Assembly (NCBI GenBank): GCA_023954045.1
Contig: JAMLIR010000025.1
Span: 1 to 64,000 of the forward strand
Length of the DNA: 64,000 nt
Direction: 5' to 3'
Source of the DNA: Burkholderiaceae bacterium
GTDB taxonomy: Bacteria > Pseudomonadota > Gammaproteobacteria > Burkholderiales > Burkholderiaceae_E
Part shown: one piece after another, positions 25,331 through 38,558 of the stretch
Position numbering within the stretch: the stretch's first letter is position 1
Layout of the letters: the number at the start of each line of letters is the position of its first letter
The notes under the pieces: model-generated
Databases searched by the model: none
Seen by the model: the letters and a program-made list of their open reading frames with translations, nothing else
What the model was told of the DNA's origin: nothing
Position numbers and translations under genes: made by a program

Positions 25331-26139
25331 CGCCGATGCCCGACGAGATCGTCTCGGCCGCCAACGAGCGCTTCCGGCGCCTGCTCGACCTGGCCGGCTC
25401 GGCGCGCGAGCGCAAGCGCCAGGGCCTGTCTGTGATCGAGGGCACGCACCTGGTGCAGGCCTGGTTCGACCGGTTCGGTCCCCGTGCGCGCGAGGCGCAG
25501 GTGTTCGTCGCGCGGCGCGGCCTCGCCTCGGACGAAATCCGGGCGCTGCTGGAGCGGCTGCCGGTGCCGCCGACCGTGCTCGACGACCGCCTGTATGCGC
25601 GTGCCAGCCAGGTCGAGCACGGCAGCGGGCCGCTGGCGGTCGTACCGACGCCGCGCCCGGAGCTGCCGCCGCGTCTCGACGAGGATGCCGTCTACCTCGA
25701 CCGGATCCAGGATCCGGGCAACGTCGGCAGCATCCTGCGAACCTGCGCTGCGGTCGGCGTGCGCCGCGTCCTCGCCTCGCCCGGGACCGCGTTCTGCTGG
25801 TCGCCGAAGGTGCTGCGCGCCGGGATGGGGGCGCACTTCCACCTGGACATCCACGAGGGCGTCGCGGCCACGTGGCTGCGGGAACACGCGGCGATCCCGG
25901 TCCGCGCCGCCGAGGCGGGCGCCCGCGATTCGCTCTACCGCGCCGACCTGCGCGCCGCCTCGGTCTGGCTGTTCGGCAACGAAGGGCAGGGACTCGAGGC
26001 CGGGTTGCGCGCCTGGCCGGCCGTCCAGCCCGTGGGGATCCCGCAGCTGCCGGCGGTCGAGTCGCTGAACGTCGGGGTGGCGGCCGCGGTGTGCCTGTAC
26101 GAGCAATTGCGCCAGCGGCTGGCCGCGGCCGGCGGGTAG
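25327..26139 (+). CDS. SpoU/TrmH-family RNA 2'-O-methyltransferase
   Basis: This roughly 270-residue SPOUT methyltransferase has an N-terminal RNA-binding substrate domain ([18 protein letters not shown]). The three SpoU motifs follow: [31 protein letters not shown] and [20 protein letters not shown]. It should 2'-O-methylate a tRNA or rRNA nucleotide, but the exact target cannot be read from the sequence. The start may be GTG 25327 (GTGA overlap with rnhB) or ATG 25336. It is the last gene of the long plus-strand block and converges with ppsR. Confidence 0.88.
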   Translation: MTPMPDEIVSAANERFRRLLDLAGSARERKRQGLSVIEGTHLVQAWFDRFGPRAREAQVFVARRGLASDEIRALLERLPVPPTVLDDRLYARASQVEHGSGPLAVVPTPRPELPPRLDEDAVYLDRIQDPGNVGSILRTCAAVGVRRVLASPGTAFCWSPKVLRAGMGAHFHLDIHEGVAATWLREHAAIPVRAAEAGARDSLYRADLRAASVWLFGNEGQGLEAGLRAWPAVQPVGIPQLPAVESLNVGVAAAVCLYEQLRQRLAAAGG

Positions 26140-26164
26140 GCCGGCGGCCGCCGGGCACCCCGCG

Positions 26165-26995
26165 TCATTCGATCTGCAGCTGCTGCAGGATCGTCGCGGC
26201 GATCTCCTCGATCGACTTGTTCGTCGTGGACAGCCAGCGGATTTCTTCGCGGCGCATCATCGCCTCGGCCTCGCCCACTTCGTAGCGGCAGTTCTCGATC
26301 GACGCGTAGCGGCTGCCCGGGCGGCGCTCGTGGCGGATCTCGGCCAGCCGTTCGGGGGCGATCGACAGGCCGAACAGCTTCGGCTTGTACCGGTACAGCA
26401 CTGCCGGGAGCCGGCGGCGCTCGAAATCGTCGGGGATCAGCGGATAGTTCGCCGCGCGAATCCCGTGCTGCATCGCCAGGTACAGGCTGGTCGGCGTCTT
26501 GCCGCTGCGCGAGACGCCGATCAGGATCACCTCGGCGTGCTCGAGATCGACGTGCTGCTGGCCGTCGTCGTGCGCGAGCGAGTAGTTGATCGCCGCAATC
26601 CTGCGCTGGTAGGCCTCGGTGTCGGTCGCGGTGTGCGAGCGCCCGATCGTGTGCGTCGAGCGCACGCCGAACTCGTTCTCGAGCGGCTCGACGAAGGTCG
26701 CGAACAGGTCCAGGAACCTGCAGTGGGCGAGCCGCACGACGTCGTTGATCGACGCGTCGACCAGGGTGCTGAACACGATCGGGCGCTGCCGGTCCTGCAG
26801 CGCCTGCCGGTCGATCCGCTCGACCGCCTGGCGGGCCTTTTCCACCGAATCGACGAACGGCAGGCGCACCTCGCGCAGCCGCACGCGCTCGAACTGCGTG
26901 AGCAGCGAGTGCCCGAAGGTCTCCGCCGTGACCCCGGTGCCGTCGGAGACGTAGAAGACGGTGCGGTCGTAGTTCTGGCTGCCTGAATCGGGCAT
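26165..26995 (-). CDS. ppsR: PEP synthase regulatory protein (bifunctional kinase/pyrophosphorylase, DUF299)
   Basis: This 276-residue member of the DUF299 family inactivates PEP synthase by ADP-dependent phosphorylation of its Thr and restores it by Pi-dependent dephosphorylation. The N terminus has [20 protein letters not shown], the P-loop is GVSRSGKT, and YSLAHDDGQ and SKSIEEIA-like C-terminal stretches ([14 protein letters not shown]) are present. ATG 26995 was chosen because family similarity begins there. It is divergent from its target gene ppsA, the usual pairing. Confidence 0.95.
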   Translation of the reverse strand: MPDSGSQNYDRTVFYVSDGTGVTAETFGHSLLTQFERVRLREVRLPFVDSVEKARQAVERIDRQALQDRQRPIVFSTLVDASINDVVRLAHCRFLDLFATFVEPLENEFGVRSTHTIGRSHTATDTEAYQRRIAAINYSLAHDDGQQHVDLEHAEVILIGVSRSGKTPTSLYLAMQHGIRAANYPLIPDDFERRRLPAVLYRYKPKLFGLSIAPERLAEIRHERRPGSRYASIENCRYEVGEAEAMMRREEIRWLSTTNKSIEEIAATILQQLQIE

Positions 26996-27220
26996 GTCTG
27001 GCTTCCCCGGGAGGAGCGAGGGCGCCGGGGCGCCGGCCGTGCATTTCGCACGCGGCGCGCGGTCCTCGCGAGCAGTAAAATTACCCGAACTTCGCGACCG
27101 GCGGCCGGATTCCCTCCCGCCGGCCCCCGCAGAATGCTGCAGACGGCCCGCTCCGGCGTCGCGCCGGCCGCCTGGAGCGCTTTGCCGCAGACGAATCTTC
27201 AACCATGTCAGGACCTTCCC

Positions 27221-29608
<2,388 letters not shown>

Positions 29609-29620
29609 ACCCGCAAACGG

Positions 29621-29646
29621 AAGAGGGCTCCCGCGGGAGCCCTCTT
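29621..29646. terminator. Perfect 26-base palindrome between convergent genes
   Basis: AAGAGGGCTCCCG (29621-29633) is followed directly by its exact complement (29634-29646), 13 bases after the ppsA stop and about 70 bases before the end of the minus-strand binding-protein gene. It forms an 11-bp stem with a CGCG loop. The A and T residues at its ends make it a plausible bidirectional terminator despite a short T run. Confidence 0.75.
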
Positions 29647-29713
29647 CGAGCCTCCGCGGCGCGCCGCGGAGGGCCTGGCCCGATGGCGCCGCGCGGCGCC
29701 CCCGGTCAGGCGG

Positions 29714-30853
29714 TCACTTGGTGACCATCATCTGCGTCTTCGCGCCGTTCTTGAACGTGTAGAGAGTCAGCGTCCCGTCCTTGACGTCGCCACGCGCGTC
29801 GAACGAGATCCGGCCGGTCACGCCGTCGTACTGGATCTTCGCCAGCTCGGGCAGGTACTTCTTCGGGTCGGTCGAGTTGGCCTTCTGCATCGCCGCGACC
29901 ATCACGTTGACCGCGTCGTAGACGTAGGGCGCGTACAGCTGCACCTCGAGGCCGGTCTTCTCCTTGAACTTCTTCCTGAAGGCCTCCATCGCGGCGGCCT
30001 TGTCTGCGGTGACGCCGCCCGCCTCGGCGCACACCACCTTGCCGTCGCCGAGCGCATCGCCCGCGAGCTTGGCCATCTCGGTGGTGCAGATGCCGTCGCC
30101 GCCCATGAAGCGCGCATCGATCCCGAGCTGCTTCATCTGCCGCATCATCGGGCCGCCGACCGCATCCATGCCGCCGTAGAAGATCAGGTCGGGCTTCGCG
30201 CCCTTGAGCTTCGTCAGGATCGCGTTGAAGTCGGTGGCCTTGTCGTTGGTGTACTCGCGTCCGACGACTTTGCCGCCCGCGGCCTTCGCCGACTTCATGA
30301 ACTCGTCGGCCACGCCCTGGCCGTAGGCGGTGCGGTCGTCGATGATCGCGATCGACTTCGCCTTGATGTCCTTCACCGCGTACCGCCCGAGCGTGCCGCC
30401 GAGCTGACCGTCGTTGGCTACCACGCGGAACGTCGTCTTGAAGCCCTGCTGCGTGTATTTCGGGGCGGTCGACGACGGCGAGATCTGCGGAATGCCCGCG
30501 TCGCTGTAGATGCGCGAAGCCGGAATCGAGGTGCCCGAGTTCAGGTGCCCGACCACGCCCACCACTCCGGCGTCGACGAGCTTCTGTGCGGCCGCCGTGC
30601 CCTGTTTGGGATCGCCGGCGTCGTCCTCGGAGAGCAGCTCGAAGGTCACCTGCTTGCCGCCGATGGTCAGTTTCCTTGCGTTGAGTTCGTCGATCGCGAG
30701 CCTGGCGCCGAGCTCGTTGTCCTTGCCGAGGTGCGCGATGCTGCCGGTCAGCGGCGCGACGTGGCCGATCTTGACCACGGTCTGCGCCGACGCCGGAACC
30801 AGCGTGGCCGCGAGGGCGGAGGCGATTGCGAGTCCCACCAGCCTGTGCTTCAT
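29714..30853 (-). CDS. Branched-chain amino acid-type ABC transporter substrate-binding protein (LivK/LivJ-like)
   Basis: This 379-residue periplasmic binding protein of the type I fold has a signal peptide ending near VPASAQ. The mature start is VVKIGHVAPLTGSIAHLGKD, with VVGVVGHLNSGTSIPASRIY and SIAIIDDRTAYGQGVADEF. This subfamily binds Leu/Ile/Val or other small organic acids for LivFGHM-type transporters. No permease or ATPase gene is adjacent, so it is an orphan component here and the ligand is uncertain. The ATG 30853 start has a GGAGAAG ribosome site upstream. Confidence 0.92.
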   Translation of the reverse strand: MKHRLVGLAIASALAATLVPASAQTVVKIGHVAPLTGSIAHLGKDNELGARLAIDELNARKLTIGGKQVTFELLSEDDAGDPKQGTAAAQKLVDAGVVGVVGHLNSGTSIPASRIYSDAGIPQISPSSTAPKYTQQGFKTTFRVVANDGQLGGTLGRYAVKDIKAKSIAIIDDRTAYGQGVADEFMKSAKAAGGKVVGREYTNDKATDFNAILTKLKGAKPDLIFYGGMDAVGGPMMRQMKQLGIDARFMGGDGICTTEMAKLAGDALGDGKVVCAEAGGVTADKAAAMEAFRKKFKEKTGLEVQLYAPYVYDAVNVMVAAMQKANSTDPKKYLPELAKIQYDGVTGRISFDARGDVKDGTLTLYTFKNGAKTQMMVTK

Positions 30854-30992
30854 CAGTGCTTCTCCTGCAGGATGTACGACGAATGGCGGCCCGGGACCGG
30901 TCTCGACCCGACGGTGCGCAACGGGGCGGATGCTAGCCGGAATTGCCAGTGCGGGCAATCGAGGATGCTAGGATTCCGCAAGGAGGCGACCG

Positions 30993-31430
30993 ATGCAGCT
31001 GCACTACTGGTGGTGGATCTTCGCCGTGGGGCTGGGCGTGCTCGAAATCCTCACTGGCACGTTCTACCTGCTCGTCCTGGCGGTCGGCTGCGCGGCCGGT
31101 GGGCTCGCCGGGTGGGTCGGCGCAGGCGTGACGGCGCAGGTGCTGGTGACCGCCGCGGTCACCGTCGCCGGGTGGGCATGGCTGTGGCGCCGCGGCCCGC
31201 TGCGGGCGGCCCCGGGCGACGCGGTCGCCGACTCCAGCATGCTGCTCGACGTCGGCGAGCGGCTCGACGTCGAGGAATGGGGCGCCGACCGGCGCGCCCA
31301 GGTGCGATACCGGGGCGCCTCGTGGACCGTCGAGCTCGATGCGCAGGAACCTGCCTCGTCGGCCGTTCCCGGCCGATTCGTCATCAGGCGGGTCGTCGGC
31401 AACCGCCTGGTCGTGCAGCGCGCAGCCTGA
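30993..31430 (+). CDS. NfeD family protein (short form)
   Basis: This 145-residue membrane protein has two or three N-terminal transmembrane helices (WWWIFAVGLGVLEILTGTFY onward). A C-terminal OB-fold domain (LDVGERLDVEEWGADRRAQV and GRFVIRRVVGNRLVVQ) follows. The short NfeD type accompanies stomatin/SPFH proteins and probably acts with them in membrane microdomains. The next gene is such a stomatin, 25 bases downstream. There is no attached protease domain. Confidence 0.9.
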   Translation: MQLHYWWWIFAVGLGVLEILTGTFYLLVLAVGCAAGGLAGWVGAGVTAQVLVTAAVTVAGWAWLWRRGPLRAAPGDAVADSSMLLDVGERLDVEEWGADRRAQVRYRGASWTVELDAQEPASSAVPGRFVIRRVVGNRLVVQRAA

Positions 31431-31455
31431 ATCCCGAACCCCCCAGGAGATACCC

Positions 31456-32409
31456 ATGGCCGGAGGAAACTTCGCGGTCGCCGCGATCGTGCTGGTCCTT
31501 GCGATCGTGTTCGTCACGCGCGCGCTGCGCATCGTGCCGCACCAGCACGCGTGGATCGTCGAGCGGCTCGGCAAGTACGACCGCACGCTCGGGCCGGGCC
31601 TGAACTTCGTCATCCCGTTCGTCGACCGGGTCGCCTACAAGCACTCGCTGAAGGAAATCCCGCTCGACGTGCCGAGCCAGGTCTGCATCACCAAGGACAA
31701 CACGCAGCTCACCGTCGACGGGGTGCTGTACTTCCAGGTCACCGACCCGATGCGCGCGTCGTACGGGTCGAGCAACTACATCTCGGCGATCACGCAGCTC
31801 GCCCAGACGACGCTGCGATCGGTGATCGGCCGCCTCGAGCTCGACAAGACCTTCGAGGAGCGCGACTTCATCAATTCGAGCGTCGTGGCCTCGCTGGACG
31901 AGGCCGCGCTGAACTGGGGCGTGAAAGTGCTCCGCTACGAGATCAAGGACCTCACTCCGCCCAACGAGATCCTGCGCTCGATGCAGGCGCAGATCACCGC
32001 CGAACGCGAGAAGCGCGCGCGCATCGCCGAGTCGGAGGGGCGCAAGCAGGAGCAGATCAACCTCGCCACCGGCGAGCGCGAATCGTTCATCCAGCGCTCG
32101 GAGGGCGAGCGGCAGGCCGAGGTCAACCGGGCGATGGGCGAGGCGGCCGCGATCCAGGCAGTGGCCGACGCCACCGCGCGCGCGATCGAGCGGATCGGGG
32201 GCGCGATCCGCCAGCCCGGCGGCATGGAGGCCGTGAACCTGCAGGTAGCCGAGAAATTCGTCGACGCGCTGCGCACGATGGCGAAGGAGAACAACACGAT
32301 GATCGTGCCGGCCAACCTCGCCGACCTGTCGACGCTGGTGGCGACGGCGACCAGCGTCGTGCGCCGGCAGGGCGACCTGCCGGGCGGCGCCGGGCGCGCC
32401 GCGGGCTGA
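31456..32409 (+). CDS. SPFH/Band 7 (stomatin, QmcA-like) membrane protein
   Basis: This 317-residue protein has an N-terminal hydrophobic anchor (FAVAAIVLVLAIVFVTRAL) and the SPFH core (IVPHQHAWIVERLGKYDRTL, KEIPLDVPSQVCITKDNTQL). A charged helical coiled-coil region (AEREKRARIAESEGRKQEQI) and an Ala-rich C terminus complete it. Family members oligomerise at the inner membrane and modulate proteases or lipid domains. ATG 31456 follows a CAGGAGA ribosome site. It forms a two-gene unit with the NfeD gene. Confidence 0.93.
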   Translation: MAGGNFAVAAIVLVLAIVFVTRALRIVPHQHAWIVERLGKYDRTLGPGLNFVIPFVDRVAYKHSLKEIPLDVPSQVCITKDNTQLTVDGVLYFQVTDPMRASYGSSNYISAITQLAQTTLRSVIGRLELDKTFEERDFINSSVVASLDEAALNWGVKVLRYEIKDLTPPNEILRSMQAQITAEREKRARIAESEGRKQEQINLATGERESFIQRSEGERQAEVNRAMGEAAAIQAVADATARAIERIGGAIRQPGGMEAVNLQVAEKFVDALRTMAKENNTMIVPANLADLSTLVATATSVVRRQGDLPGGAGRAAG

Positions 32410-32451
32410 CGCGGCACGGCGCTACGCGGCTCGTCGACGATCGCTCGCACC

Positions 32452-34356
32452 ATGGCATCGAACACGCTGCTGGCCGGCGTCTCGCAGTTCCTGAAGGAGC
32501 ACCCGCCGTTCTCGCTGATGGCCGACGCCGACGTCGAGTTCGTCGCGCGCAATGTCGAGGTGGCCTACTACGCGCGCGGCGAGGTGCTGATCGGCCCCGA
32601 CGACGGCGCCCCGAGCGCCTGTTTCATCATCAAGCAGGGGCTGGTCGAGGGACTGCGTCGCCGCCCAGACCGCCCCGAGGCCGAGCTCGAACCGACGGTC
32701 CAGCGGGTGCCTGGCGAGATGCTGCCGATCAGCGCGCTGATGGCGCAGCGTCCGGTCATGTCCACCTACCGCGCCGCCGGCGACGTGTTCTGCTGGCTGC
32801 TGCCCAAGGCCCAGTTCGACGAACTGCTGCAGCGCAGCCCCGTCTTCCTCGACTTCTGCAAGCGCCGGATGGCGAGCCTGCTCGACCTGTCGCACCAGGC
32901 GCTGCAGGCGAGCTACGCGGCCGGCACGACCCACTGGCGCTCGATCAACGCGCCGCTCGAGTCGATGCTCGGCCGGTCGCCGGTCACCTGCGGGCCCGAC
33001 GAGAGCCTGCGGGCCGTCTTCGAACGCATGGAGCACGAGCGGGTGGGAGCGGTGATCGTCGTGCGCTCGCCCGCGGCCGAGAGCGACCAGGTTGTCGGGA
33101 TCTTCACCCGCAAGGACGTGATCGGCAGGGTCGTGCTGCCGGGCCGCTCGCTCGACGACCCGGTGAGCAGCGTGATGAGCGCGCCGGTGGTCACGCTGAA
33201 GGCCAGCGACACGGTCGGCGAGGCCATGCTCGTGATGGCCGACCGGACGATCCGGCACATCCCGGTGATGCGCGACGGGCGGCTCGCCGGGGTGGTGGCC
33301 GAGCGCGACCTGTTCGTGCTGCAGCGGCGCAGCATGAACCAGATCGGCGACGCGATCAGCCGGGCGGCGAGCGTCGACGACCTGAAGCTGCCGGCCGCCG
33401 ACATCCGGCACTGGTCGCGCAGCCTGGTCGCGCAGGGCGTGTCGGCCGGCTTCATCACGCGGCTGATCAGTCGCCTGAACGACCAGCTCTCGGTGCGGCT
33501 GATCGAGCTGAAGGCCACCGAGCACGGGGTGCCGCTCGACCGCATCTGCTGGCTCGCGCTGGGCAGCGAGGGGCGCGAGGAGCAGACGATCGCGTCGGAC
33601 CAGGACAACGGCCTGATCGTCGCCGACGAGTTCGCATCCTCGATCGACGCGCTGCTCGCGTTCGCGCAGGCGGTGAACCAGGCGCTCGACGCCTGCGGCT
33701 ACCCGCTGTGCAAGGGCGGCATCATGGCCGGCAACCCGAAGTGGTGCCTGAGCCTGTCGCAGTGGAAGGCGCTGTTCGACGGCTGGATCGAGCGCGGCGA
33801 CCCGCAGAGCCTGCTCAACGCCAACATCTTCTTCGACTTCCGGGCGCTCGCCGGCGACCCGTCGCTGGCGCAGGCGCTGCGCGACCACGTGACGCCGCGC
33901 GCGGCCGCGGTGCCGCGCTTTCTCAAGCAGATGAGCGACAACGCGCTGCGCAACGGCCCGCCGCAGTCCTGGACCGCCGGCGTCCTCGAGACGCTGTTCA
34001 GCCGCGAGGCGGCGGTGGTCGACCTGAAGCTGAACGGCACGGTGCCGTTCGTCGATGCGGCGCGGCTGCTCGCACTCGCCAACGGCATCCGGGCGACCGG
34101 CACCGTCGAGCGCTTCGAGACGCTGTCCGCGATGGGCGTGGTGCCCGCCGCCGAGGTGCGGGGCTGGGTCGACTCGTTCCAGTTCTTCCAGAGCCTGCGG
34201 CTTCGCGCCCAGCACATGGGCGAGCCGGGCCCCGAGGGCAACCCGAACTCGCTCGACACGCGCACGCTGTCCGGGCTGGACCGGCGCATCCTGAAGGAAG
34301 CGTTTCGCGAGGCGCGGCGGCTGCAGCAGCGGCTGGCGCTCGACTACCCCGGCTGA
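32452..34356 (+). CDS. Cyclic-nucleotide-binding/CBS/DUF294 putative nucleotidyltransferase
   Basis: This 634-residue cytosolic protein has four recognisable parts. An N-terminal cNMP-binding-like domain (residues about 15-125, VEVAYYARGEVLIGPDDG) is followed by two CBS domains (about 165-290, with VVGIFTRKDVIGRV and RLAGVVAERDLFVLQ). A DUF294 nucleotidyltransferase core has LALGSEGREEQTIASDQDNG, where the G-S and D-x-D pattern fits a pol-beta-like active site. A C-terminal DUF294_C helical domain ends it. The substrate is unknown. The stop shares one base with an exonuclease gene, a pairing seen in other proteobacteria and suggestive of nucleotide or nucleic-acid metabolism. Confidence 0.9.
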   Translation: MASNTLLAGVSQFLKEHPPFSLMADADVEFVARNVEVAYYARGEVLIGPDDGAPSACFIIKQGLVEGLRRRPDRPEAELEPTVQRVPGEMLPISALMAQRPVMSTYRAAGDVFCWLLPKAQFDELLQRSPVFLDFCKRRMASLLDLSHQALQASYAAGTTHWRSINAPLESMLGRSPVTCGPDESLRAVFERMEHERVGAVIVVRSPAAESDQVVGIFTRKDVIGRVVLPGRSLDDPVSSVMSAPVVTLKASDTVGEAMLVMADRTIRHIPVMRDGRLAGVVAERDLFVLQRRSMNQIGDAISRAASVDDLKLPAADIRHWSRSLVAQGVSAGFITRLISRLNDQLSVRLIELKATEHGVPLDRICWLALGSEGREEQTIASDQDNGLIVADEFASSIDALLAFAQAVNQALDACGYPLCKGGIMAGNPKWCLSLSQWKALFDGWIERGDPQSLLNANIFFDFRALAGDPSLAQALRDHVTPRAAAVPRFLKQMSDNALRNGPPQSWTAGVLETLFSREAAVVDLKLNGTVPFVDAARLLALANGIRATGTVERFETLSAMGVVPAAEVRGWVDSFQFFQSLRLRAQHMGEPGPEGNPNSLDTRTLSGLDRRILKEAFREARRLQQRLALDYPG

Positions 34357-34997
34357 TGCCGATGCGCTGGCTCGACCGCTTGCTCGGGCGCCCCGCACCC
34401 GACGAGGCTGCGGCGCAGGCGGGGCAGCGCTGGGTGGTGCTCGACGTCGAAACCAGCGGGCTGGACCAGGCCAGCGACCGGCTGATGTCGATCGGCGCGG
34501 TGGCCGTCCACGATCGCCGCATCGTCGTCGCGGACAGCATCGAGCTCACGATCCGTCAGCCGAGCGCCAGCACGCGGCAGAACATCCTGGTGCACGGCAT
34601 CGGCGCCGAGGCGCAGCTTGCGGGGCTCGACCCGAAGCAGGCCTGCGAGGTGTTCCTCGACTACGTCGGCCGCTCGCCGCTGCTGGCCTTCCACGCGTCG
34701 TTCGACCGGGCGTTCCTGATGCGCGCGGCGAAGGCCTTCGTCGGCGTCCCGATCGGCAACGCCTGGATCGACCTCGCCGACCTCGCGCCGGCACTGCACC
34801 CGGGCACGGGCGCGCGGGCGCTCGACGACTGGCTGGCGCACTTCGACATTCCGGTCGACCAGCGCCACAACGCCGCGGGCGACGCCTTCGCCACCGCGAT
34901 GCTGTTCCTGCGCCTGCTGGGTTCGGTGCCTCCCGCCGACCGGCGGCCGCGCCAGTTGCAGCGGATCGCGGCCCACGCGCGCTGGCTCGCGCGCTGA
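34356..34997 (+). CDS. 3'-5' exonuclease, DnaQ/epsilon-like
   Basis: This 213-residue DEDDh exonuclease has motif Exo I VVLDVETSGLD with the Asp/Glu pair, Exo II around LLAFHASFDRAFLMRAA, and Exo III HNAAGDAFATAMLFLRLL. It begins at ATG 34356 (or 34362, two codons later), directly on the stop of the DUF294 gene. It is too short and too far from the polymerase operon to be assigned as the epsilon subunit itself. A repair or RNA-processing role with the upstream protein is an inference. Confidence 0.88.
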   Translation: MPMRWLDRLLGRPAPDEAAAQAGQRWVVLDVETSGLDQASDRLMSIGAVAVHDRRIVVADSIELTIRQPSASTRQNILVHGIGAEAQLAGLDPKQACEVFLDYVGRSPLLAFHASFDRAFLMRAAKAFVGVPIGNAWIDLADLAPALHPGTGARALDDWLAHFDIPVDQRHNAAGDAFATAMLFLRLLGSVPPADRRPRQLQRIAAHARWLAR

Positions 34998-35025
34998 TCG
35001 GGGCCGGACCCGAGACGAGCCGCGC

Positions 35026-35478
35026 TCAGGCCTTGTTGCCCTGCTTGAGCAGGCGCTGACGCTCGCGCTGCCACTCACGCTCGCGCTCGGTCTCGCGCTT
35101 GTCGTGCTGCTTCTTGCCTTTGGCCAGCCCGATCTCCACCTTGACCCGCCCGCGCGTGTAGTGCAGGTCGAGCGGCACCAGCGTGTAGCCGGCGCGCTCG
35201 ACCTTGCCGATCAGCTTGGCGATCTGCGCCGCGTGCAGCAGCAGCTTGCGGGTGCGGGTCGGATCGGGCTTGATGTGCGTCGAAGCCTCGGGAAGCGGCG
35301 TGATGTGCGCGCCGATCAGGTACAGCTCGGCGCCGCGCACGATCACGTAGCCCTCCTTGAGCTGCGCACGCCCGGCGCGGATCGCCTTGACTTCCCATCC
35401 CTCGAGCGCGATGCCGGCCTCGATGCGCTCTTCGATGAAGAAGTCGTGGGTCGCTTTTTTGTTCTGGACGATGCTCAT
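35026..35478 (-). CDS. smpB: SsrA-binding protein SmpB
   Basis: This 150-residue protein is required for tmRNA trans-translation on stalled ribosomes. It starts [18 protein letters not shown] and has [20 protein letters not shown] and HKTYRPL-equivalent core strands. The C-terminal tail is basic and rich in Lys/Arg/Glu ([14 protein letters not shown]). ATG 35478 fits the family start. It is divergent from ratA, the common arrangement. Confidence 0.97.
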   Translation of the reverse strand: MSIVQNKKATHDFFIEERIEAGIALEGWEVKAIRAGRAQLKEGYVIVRGAELYLIGAHITPLPEASTHIKPDPTRTRKLLLHAAQIAKLIGKVERAGYTLVPLDLHYTRGRVKVEIGLAKGKKQHDKRETEREREWQRERQRLLKQGNKA

Positions 35479-35526
35479 GTCTAAAATCCGCCCCGGGGCG
35501 CGGGCAAGGCCGCATTGTGCCCCGGA

Positions 35527-36000
35527 ATGCCCCCGAGGAACCCGCAACCCGATCTGGTCCAGTCCGTGCACGCCGTCCGCAAGTCCGTCCTGCTGCCGTA
35601 CAGCGCCCGGCAGATGTTCGAGCTGGTCGAGCGCATCGAGGACTATCCCGGCTTCCTGCCCTGGTGCGGCGGCACCGAGGTCGACCGCGGCGGGGACGCC
35701 GGCGTGCTGGCGACGGTGGTGATCGACTACCGGGGGATCCGCCAGCGGTTCACGACGCTGAACGTGAACCGGCCGCACGAGGCGATCTCGATGCGCCTGC
35801 GCGACGGCCCGTTCGCCCGCCTGGAAGGCGAGTGGCGTTTTCTCGCACTCCGCGAGGACGCGTGCAAGGTCGAGTTCGCGCTCGACTACGCGTTCGCCCG
35901 CGGCCTGCTCGGGCGCGCGCTCGCGCCCGTGTTCGACCAGATCGCCCGGTCGTTCGTCGACGCGTTCGTGCGCCGGGCCGAGCAGATCCATGGGCGCTGA
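35527..36000 (+). CDS. ratA: RatA-like START-domain (polyketide cyclase/COQ10-type) protein
   Basis: This protein of about 157 residues contains [20 protein letters not shown], then [12 protein letters not shown] and a C-terminal helix [20 protein letters not shown], as in the COQ10/RatA family. E. coli RatA is described as binding 50S subunits, while homologues of this family bind quinone-like lipids; the role here is inferred. The true start may be GTG 35566, which would remove a Pro-rich N-terminal tail absent from relatives. Its end overlaps the next gene by eleven bases. Confidence 0.9.
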   Translation: MPPRNPQPDLVQSVHAVRKSVLLPYSARQMFELVERIEDYPGFLPWCGGTEVDRGGDAGVLATVVIDYRGIRQRFTTLNVNRPHEAISMRLRDGPFARLEGEWRFLALREDACKVEFALDYAFARGLLGRALAPVFDQIARSFVDAFVRRAEQIHGR

Positions 36001-36352
36001 CGTGGCAAGCGAAGCCGGGCCGCGCCTCACGCTTTCCATCGAGATCGTCTGGGTCGAGGCCGACGGCTCGATCGGTCGCCGGACCCTCGCGCTGTCGACG
36101 GGTTCCCGGGTCGCCGATGCCTTCGCCGCGCTGCGCGCCGACGAAGCAATCGCGATCCTGCTCGAGCGGCTCGCGCGCGGCGAATTGCAGGCCGCGGTTT
36201 ACGGCGAGCGCTGCGATCCGTCGGCGCCGCTGCATCCGGGTGACCGGATCGAACTGCTGGCGGGCCTGAGCGTCGACCCGAAGGTGGCGCGTCGCCGCCG
36301 CGTCGAGAAGCGCAGGGCGCTCGAACCGCGCAGCAAGTGGCGCCGCGACTAG
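35990..36352 (+). CDS. rnfH: RnfH family protein (RatB-like ubiquitin fold)
   Basis: This 120-residue protein of the RnfH/UPF0125 family has a beta-grasp core ([21 protein letters not shown]) and [20 protein letters not shown]. The basic C terminus ([20 protein letters not shown]) is typical. It overlaps ratA, and the two form the ratA-ratB pair. The molecular function of the family is unsettled. Confidence 0.9.
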   Translation: MGADVASEAGPRLTLSIEIVWVEADGSIGRRTLALSTGSRVADAFAALRADEAIAILLERLARGELQAAVYGERCDPSAPLHPGDRIELLAGLSVDPKVARRRRVEKRRALEPRSKWRRD

Positions 36353-36398
36353 TGTCGCGTTCCGGCCGTTGGCGGCCGGCGTGCCGGTGACCGCCGGC

Positions 36399-36941
36399 TC
36401 AGCCCGCCCTGGCGCAGCTGCGCGCGATTTCCTGGCGGGCCGCGTCGATGCGTCGCGCGCGCTCGGCATCGTCGATGACCTGGCGTTCGCCGCTGGCGTC
36501 GACGGCCGAGATCCGCATGCCGCTCTCGAGCGTGCGCAGCGCGGTCCGGGCGTCCTGGCAGGCGCGCGCGGTGCGGGCGGCCTGCTCGCGTTCGTCGCTC
36601 TGCTTGCGCTCGGCATCCTCGCGTTCCATCGCGCGCTTGCGGGACTCCTGCTCCTTCTCGACCCAGGTGCGCGGCGCGGCCACCGGGCTTCGCGGGCTCG
36701 CCGGCGCCTGGCCTGCGGCATCGGCCCGAGGCGCCGCGGCGGCGGGGGCTGGCTCGCCCGCGGCGCCTGGCGCCGGCGCGCGCAGGATCTGCGAGGCTGG
36801 CACGCTCGACGGTGGGGGCTGGTCCGAATAGACCATCCGGCCGGAGGCGTCGCGCCACTGCCAGGTGCCGGCCAGCGCCGGTAGCGCGAGCAACAACCCG
36901 GCAGCGGCGACGAGGCATTGCAGCAGGCGAGGCTTGGGCAT
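36399..36941 (-). CDS. DUF4124-domain periplasmic protein
   Basis: This 180-residue protein has a signal peptide ([20 protein letters not shown]). An N-terminal DUF4124 motif ([19 protein letters not shown]) follows, then a Pro/Ala-rich linker and a charged helical C-terminal half ([19 protein letters not shown]). Small secreted DUF4124 proteins are common in Beta- and Gammaproteobacteria, but their function is unknown. It converges with rnfH and is divergent from guaB. Confidence 0.85.
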   Translation of the reverse strand: MPKPRLLQCLVAAAGLLLALPALAGTWQWRDASGRMVYSDQPPPSSVPASQILRAPAPGAAGEPAPAAAAPRADAAGQAPASPRSPVAAPRTWVEKEQESRKRAMEREDAERKQSDEREQAARTARACQDARTALRTLESGMRISAVDASGERQVIDDAERARRIDAARQEIARSCARAG

Positions 36942-37037
36942 GGCGGCGGGTCGACGAAGCGGCGTTGCCCCGATTCTCCGCGTGGGGCCGGGCCGCGGCC
37001 GGCACCTGCCGACGGATGGCAGGCCGGCACGGCCCGA

Positions 37038-38551
<1,514 letters not shown>

Positions 38552-38558
38552 CCGGGCG

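Noticed and set aside
27134..27220. N-terminal extension of PEP synthase from 27134
   Set aside because: PpsA similarity begins at ATG 27221, and the upstream segment has no coding character or ribosome site.
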